Below are positions 31,717 through 45,046 of a stretch of DNA of 64,000 bases, piece by piece. The stretch covers positions 1,178,001 to 1,242,000 of the forward strand of contig NC_064655.1 in assembly GCF_001723175.1 (NCBI RefSeq), in the 5' to 3' direction. Below the pieces are notes generated by a model. That model did no database searches. It had not been told where the DNA came from and was given only the letters and a program-made list of their open reading frames with translations. Both the position numbers and the translations under genes were made by a program. The stretch's first letter is position 1. Each line of letters starts with the position of its first letter. Source of the stretch: Penicillium oxalicum (taxonomy: Eukaryota; Ascomycota; Eurotiomycetes; Eurotiales; Aspergillaceae).

Positions 31717-33627
31717 CTAGTCGGTCTTTTCGTCGACGGGCTTCAACACGACCGGCGTATCGGTGGGTGGAGGACGGTGGGTGTGCGGACCGGTCATCTC
31801 GGCGACCTGTCTGGGGGCCGGCGCAATCTTCACCTCCTGAATATGCATATCTCCTTCACTGCCACCACGCGAGCTCTGGCTGGGTTCGCCATTTGGCGGC
31901 TGGCCCTCGAGCATCATTTCGGAGTGCTCTCCGATGCCGTAGCGCTCGGCGGCGGGGATCTCATGACCGTCCTCCAGCTGATCCTGCTTCTGGGGAGTCC
32001 AGGCAAGGTAATCACGACGAACCTCAACGTAATCGTAAGCAAACTCGCCAAGTTGGTCGTCGTCCATGCCCAGGAGCTCAGCCTCTTCCGAGGCACGCAG
32101 GTTCAGACCGGGGATGGCATTGATGGCATAAGCAATAAGGGCGGACATGACGAACGAATACGCAGCGGTGGCGACAATGTACGCGATTTGAATGTAGAGT
32201 TGCTTCCAGTTGTGGATCACCCAGCCACCCACACCCGCGCCTGTGCTGACACCGTCCAGGCCAACGATCGAATCGTCCGCGAAGAAGGCATTGAACAAAA
32301 GACCGATGATACCGGCAATGCCGTGCTCAGCCAACACATCCATACTGTCGTCGATGCGAATCCAGTACTTGATCTTGGTGGCGTAGTTGCACACAATGCC
32401 CGTCACGATACCCAGGATCACACTGGCCCAGGGGGAGATGAAACCGGAGGCGGGAGTCGCTGCGACCAATCCAGAGATAGTGCCGGAACACCAACCGACC
32501 ATGGACCACTTGCGAGCCAGACGCCAGTCGAGCAGCACCCAGGCAATGGCACCGAAGGCGGCCGTCAGGTTAGTATTCCAGGAAGCCATCGTGGCGCGGA
32601 GGTTGGCACCGAAAGCAGAGCCTCCGTTGAAACCGAGCCAGCCGAACCACAGGAAGACGGTGCCGAGGAGAATCAGGGAGACGTTGTGAGGGCGGAAATT
32701 GAGCATCATACGCTCCTGGCGACGACCGAGGACCATGCTGTAGGCGAGTGCAGAGAAGCCCGAGCCAATCTCGACGGGGCCACCACCCGCATAATCCAGC
32801 ACACCATACTTGAAGGCCCATCCATTCGAATTCCAGGCCCAGCAGGCAAGCGGGCAGTAGACGATGGTCGCCCAGATAAATGTGAAGACCATAGCGGGGA
32901 AAAGACGGCCACGCTCAGCGACAGCACCCATGACAATGGCGGCAGTGACGGCGCAGAATTGCATCTAGAGAGGGAAGCGGAAGGGTCAGCCGACGATTGG
33001 ACTACTCTCTCTCGAGACGGAGGAGAAGGTAAGCTGCGACGACGGGCTGTCTGTCACGGCACACTTACCTGGTAAAACGCATAAAGCAAGTTGGGAATCA
33101 GCGGAGATCCCGGACTGGGGCCCGCGAGCGTCTTCATGAGACCAAAGTTACGCAAATTGCCGATGAAGCCGTTGGTTGCCGTGGGGGAAAAGGCGAGAGA
33201 GTACCCCCAGAAGTACCATTGGAAGGTGATGACCGACATGGATGCCATACAGGCCCAGATCATACTCAGGGCCGACTTGCGGCGGGCCAGGCCAGAGTAG
33301 AGGAAGCCCAGGCCGGGAATCATGACCAAGACCATGGCCGACGCCACGATGATATAGGCCTGGTCACCAGCCTGGAACCACTTGTTCACATTTTCAGTGC
33401 CTGTCATGATTTCAAAGTTGGATATGGTCAGTTTCAAGAGCATTCAAGTGATCGTCTGAGACGAATGTGGCGTGTCCATCACCACGGCTCCGTGGTGACG
33501 AAGGGAATCACGTACGGGAATCACCACCCAAGGCAGCATTAGTTGAGAGATCATAGTTTGATGGGGCGCCAATCCAGTCGTAGGAGGCATAGTCTGGCGC
33601 GTAGGGGGATTTCCCGTTGAACGACAT
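31717..33627 (-). CDS. ammonium transporter, Mep/Amt family, Mep1/3-type pore
   Basis: Exons 33627-33516, 33400-33069 and 32964-31717, 563 residues. A plasma-membrane ammonium permease with eleven expected membrane helices. The family signature region DYAGGGPVEIGSGFSALAYS is present, and the second pore histidine is kept in LAEHGIAGIIG. The first pore histidine of the twin-His pair (VVHI in AmtB) is Glu here (PVEI), as known for yeast Mep1 and Mep3 but not Mep2. The N-terminus (MSFNGKSPYAP, APSNYDLSTNAALGGDS) is typical of fungal Mep proteins. The cytosolic tail of about 130 residues is long and acidic/Pro-rich, usual for fungi. Splice phases are consistent (phase 1, then 0). Two candidate AreA sites lie upstream. 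Whether it is the MeaA or the MepA orthologue I cannot settle. Confidence 0.93.
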
Positions 33628-33832
33628 CTTGAATGTCGCTGGGGGGAAGAGAGAGAGCTCGGGCGAGCTCGAGAGACGAGATCAGAGGCGGACGAGGCTC
33701 CCTGCAGTAGAGGCTTCTCTATACGTTTCACAGGCAGACGATTCGAGGGCAGGTTGAGTTTCAGGTGTGACCAGGTGTGAAGAAGTCGTCAATGGGGATT
33801 CTGGTCCGGGGGTGTCAAGAGCAGGCGGAGAA

Positions 33833-34068
33833 AGATAATGTGGGGGGAGGAGAGAGGTGAGATGGAGAAAAGAAAGAGAGATGGACCGATCGTGGGTTTC
33901 CAGGTGTAGACGAGGAATTGGCCTGTACAAGAAGAGAATGAGGTCCGCCGACCCAGCGAAGATCGGAGCGGAGGATGTGGAGAAGAGGACGAGTGTGAGC
34001 AGAAACGAATCGCCACGAGGAAATCCCGTAATTCTTATTATTCCTCGTCCCGGATAATCGAATGATAA
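33833..34068 (+). promoter_or_regulatory. candidate AreA (HGATAR) sites upstream of the ammonium transporter
   Basis: AGATAA at 33833-33838 and TGATAA at 34063-34068, about 206 and 436 bases upstream of the mep start codon. AreA control of ammonium permeases is established in Aspergillus; these particular sites are inference from a short motif. Confidence 0.25.
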
Positions 34069-36474
34069 ATTTAGGATTTAGGATTTCGGGGTTTCTGAGT
34101 CTGGAAAGGGCCAACCCAGCGACGGAACGAAATAAGGTGGCCCGGGAATGTGTGGAAATGGGGACCAGACCACTCCGAAGAGGGAATTCTCCATACCCTT
34201 TTTTTTTTACTTTTTTTCTTTTTCTTTTTCCGTGTTTTCTTTTCTTCTTCCTGCCTGATCATGCACTTATTCTAGTGGGACAACAGTCCTGATATACCGA
34301 TACTGAGTTTGGTGACATGATTCCTTATGATCTTTCGCTTCCAATTCGCTGCACTCGAATCCCTATCAGACAGGAGCTGCAATTTCGCGCAGGCCGTACA
34401 GTCTGGGCATAACCTTGTCGCTAAACGCGATATTGTCGTCAAAGACGTGAGGTTATTTTCATTTTCGTTGTTTTCTTTTTTTTCATGTATTCCAAACACG
34501 CCAAGTCACTGCCAAACGAGTGGTGGAAATCCTGGGTATACGTCGTCAATCGCAACAAGCAACGCAGATTCGGATCGACACCAAACAAGCCCTTCATCGC
34601 AGAGTTACCAGCTCCACTTTGGACGAACAATCGGGCCCAATTCTGGCACGGTGGAGCCGAAGATGAAAATTAATGCTGCGTGCTGAATGTGGGAAATGTC
34701 ATACATATGCTGTCGAAGCTAGGAGGAGCCTGGGAAGGGAGGCGAGCAGAAAGGCGATGGACTTCTGCCGTCATCAACGTATGGTGCATTTGACTACACA
34801 GAGAGTATACTTGCATGGCGAAGACTAACGGAATGATCGAGAGGCACATGGTTTGACGTGTGCACCAGTCATCACTCATCACCTCCAAGTGTCCCAAAGC
34901 CTGGATTGGTATGATACTTTTTTCTGCACCGAGACCTTTTCCTTTCCCGCCCACGAATGATTGTCGTCGTCTGTTCGGGACTGAAGAGTGGAGACTACAG
35001 AGTGACGAGTGAAGAGTCCAGATAGTCGAGCAGTGAAGATAGTGAAGATACTGCAGGTGGGCCAGGCGCGGGTACGGGAAAAACCCAAAATGGAAAACGG
35101 AAAAAAAGAAAAGAATGCGAAAAATCCAGATTAGGAAACCATCTTACGGAAAGGAAAGTTCGAGCCCCAAAATGGGCAGTGCCTGACCACTCAATTTCTA
35201 CGGACGACAGAGGGGGGGGGAGTGGATGACAGCAGCAATTAGCAATGGGCCCTGATAATGCCCGATAATCATCTCCCACGTCTGAGTCGATACGCCCCCA
35301 CGCCCTGTCAACCTTCCTCTCGGGTCCATTCTCATACTGGACCGCTGAGGACGATCGTGAGCAGCCATCGTTTCAGATCAATCTGGAAGAACAAAAAAAG
35401 TCAAAACCACCGCAGGCGTGTGATTAGTGCTCGCGTGCATCTTCTTCGAGTCCGAAGGAGTAGCACCGTCCACGAAATGAATCTCAGCCGCAACGGAAGC
35501 TTAGCACAACTCGAATATCAACAGCTGGTGGCCATCGGCGGCCAATTCAGATGCGCTGTATCTACAGAATACTATCCTCACTGGCATCATCGTGAATCAA
35601 GCGTCGACGGCCGGCTTCATCGCCCGTGGCCGGGAACTCAAAATCATCGCCCCAGTCCCAAACACAACTGGAGGGATATGGTGTGGCAATGTATTTTGCC
35701 TCAGTCCCGTGGGTCTTTTCCGAATCCAAAGTCCACCGCACTGGACCCTCGCGCCCCCGCCCACTTTTCAGTGCGAAGTACGGGTGAGAGGCCCGAAAGC
35801 AGTAATGATAAGACCCAGCTTGACATGCCTCGCTGGATGGCACACCTCGACCGGCCCAGTGAGCAACGACCATCGCATCGTACCAGAAAAAGAAACGACA
35901 CGCTTGGCCATCACAATGGCAGCCCAGAGGTGGAGGTTCAAAAAGCAATGAGAATACCTACAGCGCATTATAGTGATAGATACCTCCCAGCTTTGATCCG
36001 AGTCGACGAACCCCCCCCCCAACCGACGCGGAGGGGACCATTCGCTGCGCCACTGAGGTATCTGTGTTCATCGGTCCGTTGGGCTGACTGAGTAGCAGCT
36101 CCGTGAGGACACAAGTCTTTCTGGATCCTGGAGTGTCCCGGGGACCATGTCTCCGAGACCGAGCTGGAGCTGGCACCAGCCATCCCGCCGACGACTTGCG
36201 ATCATGGTCACCCGTTCGCGGGGCTCGAAATCTGGGGAATTTGACCTTTCGAACATCGAGACAGATCGACTCTATTTATACCGGAAAGCACCGTGAGACG
36301 AACTGCAGAATGAACGTCAGGTCGTCCGCCTTCACACGCAGAAAGATGTCTATCTCTTTCCCTATCTCCATGCCTATCATCCCCCTAGAGACCACGGGGA
36401 TGCAACCATACCTACAGGGCTTATCACTAGGCTTCAAACAACGGTCAACCTTCTCTCTCGCCGACACCCTGCAG

Positions 36475-36488
36475 CCCCCCCCCCCCCC
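36475..36488. repeat. poly-C tract, 14 bases
   Basis: Uninterrupted C14 in the gene-poor interval between mep and pmr1. Length may vary or be misread. Confidence 0.9.
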
Positions 36489-38706
36489 TAGGATTCCCGT
36501 CCACAGAAGCTACGCTGGGAATACTCTCCAATGAAGATCACAGGAAACAGGATCTTTTTTTTTTTCTCGTTCAAGTATCGTCCTTATCGGAAGCTTTTCT
36601 TTGGAGGAAACTCTCAAGAAGCCAGCAAAAGCACGGGCAAATTGGTAGCGGCCCAAGGAGGAGGAAAAAAAGAGAAAAGAAAAAAGAAAAAAGAAAAGCT
36701 CCGTGAGGTGCGTCAGCGACATTTCCGGCCTCCCCAAAAAACAGAGGAGGTGTCTCCTCCGCTGTTCCAGCATAATCATCTCCACACGGCCATGGATGAA
36801 ACCCTAAACCTCGAGCTTATCAGTCTGCACTCTGCAGTCCCTGGCTTCCTATTCGAGATCCCTTGGAGGGCAACTTCTTCAAAAGATTGAAAAAGAAAAA
36901 GATGTGCCTATCACTCCGCAGTCATTGGACGATCATAGTTCCTATCCATGAGCTCTGATTGGATGCAGATAAACACTGGCTCAGTCGGCCACTAAGTGGG
37001 TCTCGCCACTAGCCCACGTTGAGGTTAGGTTCACTCGATAGACTTAGCCTCTGGGCAGGCCCACACGGATCGTGATTGGTTTCAGATAAGAGTGCTGTCT
37101 TGCCGCCACCGTCTGTTCCCGAAGTCTCCCGAGTCGGGCTGGCTCGGAAACGCTGTCAGAGGCCGAGTTCGGGCGTGCCAGAGCCCAGCAGGGCCGCCAT
37201 TGCTGCTGCTGCTTCTGACGACGATGATCGAGAGCCCAGCCTCAGGTACCGTCGAAAATGGATCAAGGATGACCAACCCGGAGTGCATTGCCGTTTGCCA
37301 GTAGAGCAAACGTTTCTCAAGTCAAACTGTACTGTAGGTACTGATTTCATCTCTATTCCACCAGCCTGACCGAGATCACTCTGGTACCTCTGTCGCTGTT
37401 TCCTCAGCCCACTCTCCCACGCACATCCACGCCCCCTTGTACCGAGTTGAGCATCGATACGCATCGTGATGAGAGCCAATCTCATTCGCTGGAACCCTAA
37501 AATTTGATGAATTACTGGAGACACCCGCCGAGACCGGGGGGGGGCTTCTCCTTGCACCTCCCATCCAGCAGACGAATTGATTTAACCCCTAAGAAGATAT
37601 GAGATCATGAGATCATCACTCTTCCAGCGTAGTTGATCCCTAGCCTCTTCCCAATCGATCCTCCCTCCCCTTACGTCAGCCGTTGCGCAGTGCACACTTG
37701 TGTAAGGCACAGTACCAAAAGGAAACCCGCAGAGCACCAAGCCCATTACCGCGGATGTCTCATCAACTCGTCTACATCTATATCTTCTGTCACTTGGTGG
37801 TTGTACTCTCTGTACTTTGTGGCCTCCGATCCATTCCCGTGGGCCCACGGCCCACCTGGGGTCCCCGCCCTGTTTGATGGAAGTCTTGGAAGAGGGTCCC
37901 GAGCCTTGTAGCCTCACCTTATTCTTCAATCTCGGGGTTCCAGATGCAGGAAAGGGGTCCGCTGTTCGTTGAACCCTTCACCGTTCTTAGTCTTGCTACA
38001 GGAGAGCCTACTCCTAGTGGGATTGGGCTCTCGTGGCGACTATTCGATCGAATGTATAGGATCATTTCATCTGTTTCGTGGAGAATTCTTTTTGAAAAAA
38101 TAAAAAAAAAATTTAATACTGATAGTTGAAGAAATCATGGGAGACTGGAGGGACGTGTCCCCCATCCCCCACATCGATTCAAAAGAGATCTCGGGACTTT
38201 TGAGGTTCGAGCCGGCAGTGGTGCAGTGCTGGGTGGCCTTTTTCTCACAGGTGGTCTTCAAGAAGGGGCTATCTTGACTCTTCAGTCGAGAGACTTCAGA
38301 AAATCCGAAAGTTACTTCTAGGAATGAAAACAGCATCGTCGTTCAAAGCACAGAGCTCAAGAGATGGATTATCAGTCCTTCCATGTGATCTAGTCTTGAG
38401 TTTCTCTTGGAAGACACCCAAATGAAAGCCGAGCATGAAGAGTCCACCACTCTCTTGATTTGGTTGCCTGTGGTCTGTTGAGACGGACTCGATTGGTTCG
38501 ATAGGGTTGTCATCCCCACAAGCCCAGTTCTTCTTTCCACAAGTCACCATGTATCTGAAGGACCCGGATGTGCTTGATCCACACAGATCAACTCTATTAT
38601 ACTATGTATGTTATGAACTGAGAGATAGGACAACACCATCGCATTCGTACGCCAACCCCCCGTTCCCCGCGCATCAAGCGGGAACTATGCACACAAAGGA
38701 AACACA

Positions 38707-41700
38707 TTATACATTGACGCTGTAGCCAGCGCCTAAGCCACCCCGGCGGCGAACGGCGTGCAGGTACTTGCGTCCCTCGTCGACCCAAAACACCGAGCTG
38801 GCAAGGCAGACGAGCTTGAGCAGGGATCCGAGGCCAAGTGCTTCGGTCTGGAAGATGCGCTGGAGGAAAGGCAGGTAGATGACGCAGGCTTGACCCGCCA
38901 AGGATCCGAAAACTGCGTAATTGAACATCTTGTTCCCGAAAAGCGGCAGCTCTCCCCGCAGAACTGACTTGCTCTCGCTGCGGCACGTCAACGCGTTGAA
39001 CATGTCAAAAAGTACGAAACAGGTGAAGGTCATGGTCGTGTCGTGGGCAGTCACCACTCTTGAGCGCTTGCCCAATGGCTGACCGTCATCCACATCGCCC
39101 ATCTCGTGGATGTAGATGGCAAGTGTGCCAATCATGATGACCATGGCAGAGGTAAGAACCCGCTGGATCAAGGGTCGTGTCAGAACTCGCGCGTGCTTCG
39201 GGCGTGGCGGGCGTTGCATGATCGAGGGATCAACGGGCTCCACGCCAAGGGACTGAGCTGGCGGGCCATCCATGAGAATGTCTGCAGAGAGAGAGAACAG
39301 TTAGCCAAACACGATGATCAAAAGGTGTGGTGCCTGTCGTCGAGGCAATATTGAGAGTACACTCACTGATCCACAGAATTTGCATGGCATTGAGCGGGTT
39401 TTTAAAGCCAAGAGTGGTGCTCAGCAGCACCAGACTGAGGGCAGCCACACTGGTGCTGAGTTGGAAAGTGATGAAGTTTTGGATGTTGTAAAAGATGCCC
39501 TTGCCCTGCTCGATAGCACGAAGAATGGTGGAGAAATCGTCGTCGGTCAGAATCATATCCGCAGCCTCCTTTGCAACATCGGTACCCAGTTTGCCCATTG
39601 AAATGCCAATGTCGGCTTTCTTCAGGGCGGGTGCATCATTGACTCCGTCGCCCGTCATAGCAACAACGTCACCACGAGACTGCAGCGCACGCACAATCTT
39701 CATCTTGTGATCTGGGCTCGTTCGGGCGAAAATAGAGGTCGTGGCAATAGCCTGTGCAAGTTCTCCGGTGCTCATGTGGTCGATCTCATCGCCACGGATA
39801 ACAGATCGCGCGCTCGGGGAATCACTAACAGGCATCCCGAGTTTCTTCGCAATCGCGACGGCGGTGGTCTCAGCGTCCCCGGTAATCATAATAACGCGGA
39901 CACCGCCGGCCATGAGCCGCCGGATGGACTTGTGCACATCCTTCCGGGGTGGGTCGTTCATACCAACAAGGCCGGCAAAGGTCAGACCATTGTAGCGGTC
40001 GTCGTCGTCGGCCGGACTGCTGCACTTGGAACTGGGAGTACTCGATCGGCTGCCGAAGCCTCGCATGCCGCGGGACGGATTCCGAACGGCCCCGCTAGCA
40101 AAAGCCAGAACTCGAAGACCCTCGCTGGCCATGTGCTCGGCCGCGTCGCGGATGACTTTGCGGCGGGGTTCGTCGAGAATGACTTCACGGCCGTCCTTGG
40201 TCAAGAAGGTGTCTGAGCGAGCCAAAACTTGTTCCAATGCTCCCTTAATGTAGGCGACGTCGGAGTCGCTAGGACTGTTGGTGCCGATGATGACGCCCAT
40301 CCATTTACGTTCAGAACTAAATGGTGTCTCCGATACGCGTGCATGGATCCGGTCTCGAACATCATCCTCACCCAAAACGTCCAACAAGTCCAACATGGCA
40401 ACATCTGTGGGTTGGCCGACCCATCGGCTCTTCACAGCGGTTGCATTTTTGTCAATAGTAGAGGAAAGAACAGCTGCGGAAGACGCACTTGCCGGAGAGT
40501 TGGCGTGTGTTCGAGACAGTCGAGCGTTGTTGGCAATATTTCCCACTCGGAGGATGGTCCGCGCTGCAGGGCCGGGGGCCATGGACGAGGTCATATCATG
40601 ATGGACGTCAAAGGGCTCATGGCAATCAAAATTCCACATTTTGGTCACGGTCATATGGTTCATCGTCAGAGTACCAGTCTTGTCACTACAGACGACATTC
40701 ACGGAGCCGAGTGTCTCAACGCTCGGGAGTCGGCGCATAATTGCCCCTCGTTTGGCCATGCGCAGGACTCCGAGCGCAAGGGTCACAGTCACAATGATCG
40801 GGAGACCCTCTGGAATCGCCGCGACGGCAAGAGAAACACCAATTGTGAACATCTCCAGAATCTTGCGGCCCTGGATGAGACCAATGACAACGATGAGGCC
40901 GATAACGCCAAACGAGATATAGCTAAGCTCTTGACCGAGTCGGTCCATAGACAACTGGAGGGGAGTCCGGGGACTTTCAATCTCTTGTAAAGATGCCGAA
41001 ATGCTTCCGAACTCGGTTTTTGCGCCCGTAGCAATCACGATCCCTTGACCGTATCCGGAACGAACAAGGGTGCCCATGAAAGCAATGTTGTGCTGCTCGT
41101 TCAGCCGGATGTCGGCGCCCACTGCACCACTGGCGGGTGCATCGTAGAATGGCGAGCGTGGTGGACTGATGCTCTTGGGAACTTTGAGTGATCCGTGGCG
41201 ATGGCTATGGAGGGCCGCCGAAAACTTCACAACGGGCTCATTCTCGCCAGTCAGGTTGGATTCATCAATTGAAAGATCCGTCGCAGCGGTAATCCGTATA
41301 TCAGCGGGGATGCGATCGCCGGTAGAGAAGAGGACTAAGTCTCCGGGTACTAAATCGACGGCGGGAACAGTCGTGGAGGCTTTAATTGCGGCCGAAGCGG
41401 CGCCGGCGCTTTTGACCTTGAGATCATCCATTTCCAGCCCAGTCGCAGATGACTCGGGTACCGCTGACGCTGGGGAAGGGACATCGCGAATCAAGTGAGC
41501 GTAGTGCGGGACAAGACGATTCAATGCCTCCAGAGATTTCTCTGAGCGGTATTCTTGAACAAAGCCAACTGACACCACAATCGTCACAGCTAAGGTAATG
41601 CTCACAGCATCATCATAGTTGCCCATGATGAAAGATATCCCCGCCGAGGAGAGGAGGAGCAGGATGAGTGTTTCCTTGAACTGTTTCACGAATCGCAGCC

Positions 41701-42083
41701 ATAGTGCCTCGGGTTCCTCGTGAGGAAGTTCATTTGGCCCATCTCGGGCTAGGCGAATTTCGGCTTCTGAGGGAGTCAGGCCATGGTGGAGGGAGGTGTG
41801 CAGTCTGTCGGCAGTCTCATGAGGCTCAAGCCATGAGTATGTGGAGGTTGAAATCTAGAACGGGCGATGCGCAAAATTTAGCAACCATAGAAAGAATGGG
41901 TTAAAAGGGTAGGTTTTCGGTGGATTGCTTGGCCTCCAAAAGGATCCAGTTGCAAGAGTTGAGGAAGGGACGTACCGATGAGGGCGCATCTGGCCTCACC
42001 CCTAATGGTGTCGCGGAAGGCCTTGGAGAATCCGAATTGGGTGCATTATGCAGCGGCAAAGCAGGAGTCGCTGTCCTTGACAT
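38707..42083 (-). CDS. pmr1: Golgi P-type Ca2+/Mn2+ ATPase Pmr1
   Basis: Exons 42083-41976, 41854-39367 and 39281-38707, 1056 residues. Pmr1 pumps Ca2+ and Mn2+ into the Golgi and supports glycosylation and secretion. Motifs: PEGLP (about residue 384) for ion binding in helix 4, the phosphorylation site CSDKTGTLT (Asp about 427), the hinge [20 protein letters not shown], and helix 6 reading [19 protein letters not shown] with the Gln linked to Mn2+ selectivity in yeast Pmr1. The last intron splits the Asn codon of WINILMD (phase 1), as the protein requires. Exon 1 supplies the cytosolic N-terminus ([18 protein letters not shown]) and joins [20 protein letters not shown] in phase 0. The protein is longer than the yeast one (950), mostly through Ser-rich insertions in the A- and N-domain loops. 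Divergent to rad21. Confidence 0.95.
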
Positions 42084-43231
42084 CTCTCATGCTTTTACTG
42101 AGAAAGAGGATTGGAAAATAAGGTGATAACAATGCAAGAGAAGCAAAGCGGCGCGCCAGAGTTAGAAAAAGATAATTTGCATCCCGTCGAGGTTGAATCT
42201 GGAAGTCGGGGTTTAAGGATTTGAGATGCGATCTGGCAGCAATGTCGACACGGGAACGCTAGACGGAAATAGGACCGACGGTGGAACAGGGGTCGCGCTG
42301 GCGTGAGCACCGCTGAAATTGGCAGACCAACTTGGGATGGCGGCTTGCTCACACGAGGAAAAGAGCTCGAGGAGGCAGTTGTAAAGTGGTCCCAAATCTG
42401 TAACTCAAAAACAATGCCGCCGGTGATCATCCGCCGGCGCTGAGTGCAGCCACACGATACATGATGATGCTTTGCCCAAAGAGAACTAGTGGCGGAGTGC
42501 CAGTTAATCCGAGTGCTTCGACCAGTCACATGATCATTCTGATGATCATAGATTATTTACTTTAGTACTGGAAGCCCATCTAATGACATTGATACTATGC
42601 ATGAAGCAGTCAGGACTTTCGTGGCTACATCAAAACTGCTAAGAAGCAGACCCATCGGAACCTGGCACTTTCGACGTTGCCATTATGACCTGCTACTATA
42701 TATACATCGACAGCTACTGTACTTGCTAGATTGTAGATTGTCGTACACACATGCCGACGGGGAGTCGCCGCCGCGGGACGGGAGTGGTTGTTACGTAACG
42801 ACTGTGCATTCCTCGTTTCCAAGGCACCCCACTCACCAGCCCCCTCGAATGCCGAAACTGCTTCCCCCTCAGACGAACCCGGACTCACCTGACTTCTACT
42901 TCGACGCCTGAATTGCGCGCGCTCCGTCGGTCCACGCCCCGTTCCTCTGCCAACTGATTCCTCGCGCCCCCATCTTCAAAGTGCTTTTTACGTGACATAC
43001 CACCATCTCCATTTTTAGCCGGCCTGCTTGAACCGGCCTCACTCCGTGAATACTAAACATATCGTCGGGCACGTCACAGAAACGTCGCCCTCGTCTTTGT
43101 TTTCCATACCGGCTTCCACCGCGCGTCGAACTCTTGTTACGCATCCACCCCGCGCCGGGCGGGCTTTGAGCTCACCACCCTTGGCGTGCCGCTCGTCTAT
43201 GCAAGAGATTTGGCTTTGATTATCACGCGCA
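42084..43231. promoter_or_regulatory. divergent intergenic region, pmr1 / rad21
   Basis: 1148 bases between the two start codons. No ORF with a recognisable product. The part next to rad21 is C-rich and pyrimidine-rich, as common in fungal leaders. Confidence 0.5.
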
Positions 43232-45046
43232 ATGTTCTATTCAGAGACTCTTCTGTCCAAGACCGGGCCACTGGCCCGTGTCTGGCTATCCGCCAACATT
43301 GAGCGCAAACTGTCCAAGTCGCACATCCTCCAGTCCGATATTGAGAGCAGTGTGAGCGCCATTGTCGATCAAGGTCAAGCGCCTATGGCCTTGCGACTGA
43401 GTGGTCAGCTTCTACTGGGTGTTGTACGAATCTACAGCCGCAAGGCGCGTTACTTACTTGACGACTGCAATGAAGCATTGATGAAGATTAAGATGGTATG
43501 TGCATGCTGATCATCCTAAAGTCGTTTGGCGATCCATCTCACACATCATGAACAGGCCTTTCGCCTCACAAACAACAATGACTTAACGACGACAGTGGCG
43601 GCACCTGGTGGCATCACCCTTCCCGATGTGCTGACCGAATCGGATCTTTTCACCAACCTTGACACCTCCCTGTTGTTCCCGCAAAATTTGAATCTTGAGC
43701 CAGAAATTAAGCGACCAGGAGCTGTGGATTTCGCCGACAGCCAGTTATTGCCCGATAGCAGTTACCGTCGTTCCATGTCCCAGGAACCAGCCCGCCTTGA
43801 GGACCCAACCTTGCTTGGTCTGGAACTTGACCTTGGCGAAGACGAGCTTCCCCTTGGAATTGACAACAGTGTTGAAATTGGTCGTGACGCGCCTCCGGCT
43901 CGTCCCGTGGATGAGGACCTGTTTAGTGATTCTGGAAAGCTCCACGACGACAGTGACTTGGACATCGACATTAGCGATGCTCCTCTTGAGAAGGTCGACG
44001 ACGGCCTCGGCGAACTCAACGAACCCATCATGGATGACGTTCCTATGGATTTTGGAAATGACACCGGTTTTGGTGGCGAGACCCCTCGCCCCGAGGGACA
44101 TTTTGCACGCGACACGGAAAGCCCTCTCTCGGATGCTGGCTCGGTACAGATGAACTTGCTCGAAGAGGAGTTCAATCGCGAGGCTACTCAAGAGGTCGAG
44201 GCCCGGTCAGCGAAGCACGGCCAGCGTGCGAAGCGCCAGAAGGTCATTGTTGCGGATAAGGAGACCCACTACACCTCCAAGGAGGTCAAGGCGATCCAGG
44301 CTGATCGTTCGGCCATTCTCCAGCGGTCCTCGTTCTTGCCTCGGGATCCGGTTCTTCTCACCCTGATGACTCGTCAGCAGAACGGCAACTTTGTCTCGAG
44401 CATCTTCGGTGCGGAGCGCAGCCAGGCTTGGGCTCCGGAACTTCGGGATCTTCTTTCTCTGGACAACGTGAAGAAGGCCGGTGAGCTCAAGCGGAAGCGT
44501 GACAGTGGTATCTCCGACATGGACGTGGCCATTGATGTTCCTGCGTTGGATCTTGGCGAGGATGACGCCATCATCACTGCTGATGAAGGTATTGGTCTCG
44601 ACACCGGCTTGCACGTTCAGTCCGAGATCGAATTTCCTGGCGATGATGGTGTGCAAGATCTTGCGCCCATGAGCGATGACGGCATGACGGCCTCGGTTGA
44701 GGACATGGATGATACCATCCGGCCCATTGACACCGAGCCCGTCTCCATTGGAACTAAGCACGCTGTTCACATCCTGCGCGAATGCCTGGGGGATTCCCCC
44801 GCGACGGCGCAGAAGAAGGCCGTTGTCTTCCAGGATCTCTTGCCCGAGAAGCGATCCACCAAGGCCGATGCGACCAAGATGTTCTTTGAAGTTCTGGTTC
44901 TGGCCACCAAGGACGCCGTCAAAGTTGAGCAAGGCTCCAAATCGATTGGCTCAACGATGAAGATCCGCGGTAAGGACGCACTTTGGGGCTCTTGGGCTGA
45001 GGAGAATGCTGGCGGCGCCATGACCCAGCTATCTCAACTCCTGTGA
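43232..45046 (+). CDS. rad21: cohesin kleisin subunit Rad21/Scc1/Mcd1
   Basis: Exons 43232-43495 and 43556-45046 join in phase 0; 584 residues. Rad21 closes the cohesin ring by bridging Smc1 and Smc3, and is cut by separase at anaphase. The N-terminal kleisin domain is unmistakable (MFYSETLLSKTGPLARVW, LSGQLLLGVVRIYSRKA, YLLDDCNEALMKIKM). The C-terminal winged helix lies at the end (TKMFFEVLVLATKDAVKVEQ). Between them is a long acidic region. Two hexamers there fit the separase pattern S/D-x-E-x-x-R: SQEPAR at about residues 163-168 and SVEIGR at about 193-198; both are candidates only. A basic patch KHGQRAKRQK at about 265 may be an NLS. Confidence 0.96.

Larger units (their letters stand above)
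33628..38706. other. gene-poor stretch between mep and pmr1
   Basis: 5.1 kb without a gene I can support. The right part must carry the 3' end of pmr1 and the left part the promoter and leader of mep. ORFs up to 277 codons exist at 35.3-36.1 kb, on both strands and in competing frames, but none has a recognisable domain or consistent splicing. Homopolymers include T/pyrimidine runs at 34199-34230, C10 at 36011-36020 and C14 at 36475-36488, and a purine-rich A/G stretch at 36650-36700. Confidence 0.45.

Noticed and set aside
35258..36091. 277-codon plus-strand ORF in the mep-pmr1 gap
   Set aside because: No domain, competing open frames on both strands over the same DNA, Ser/Arg/His/Pro-rich composition typical of chance ORFs in GC-balanced fungal DNA.
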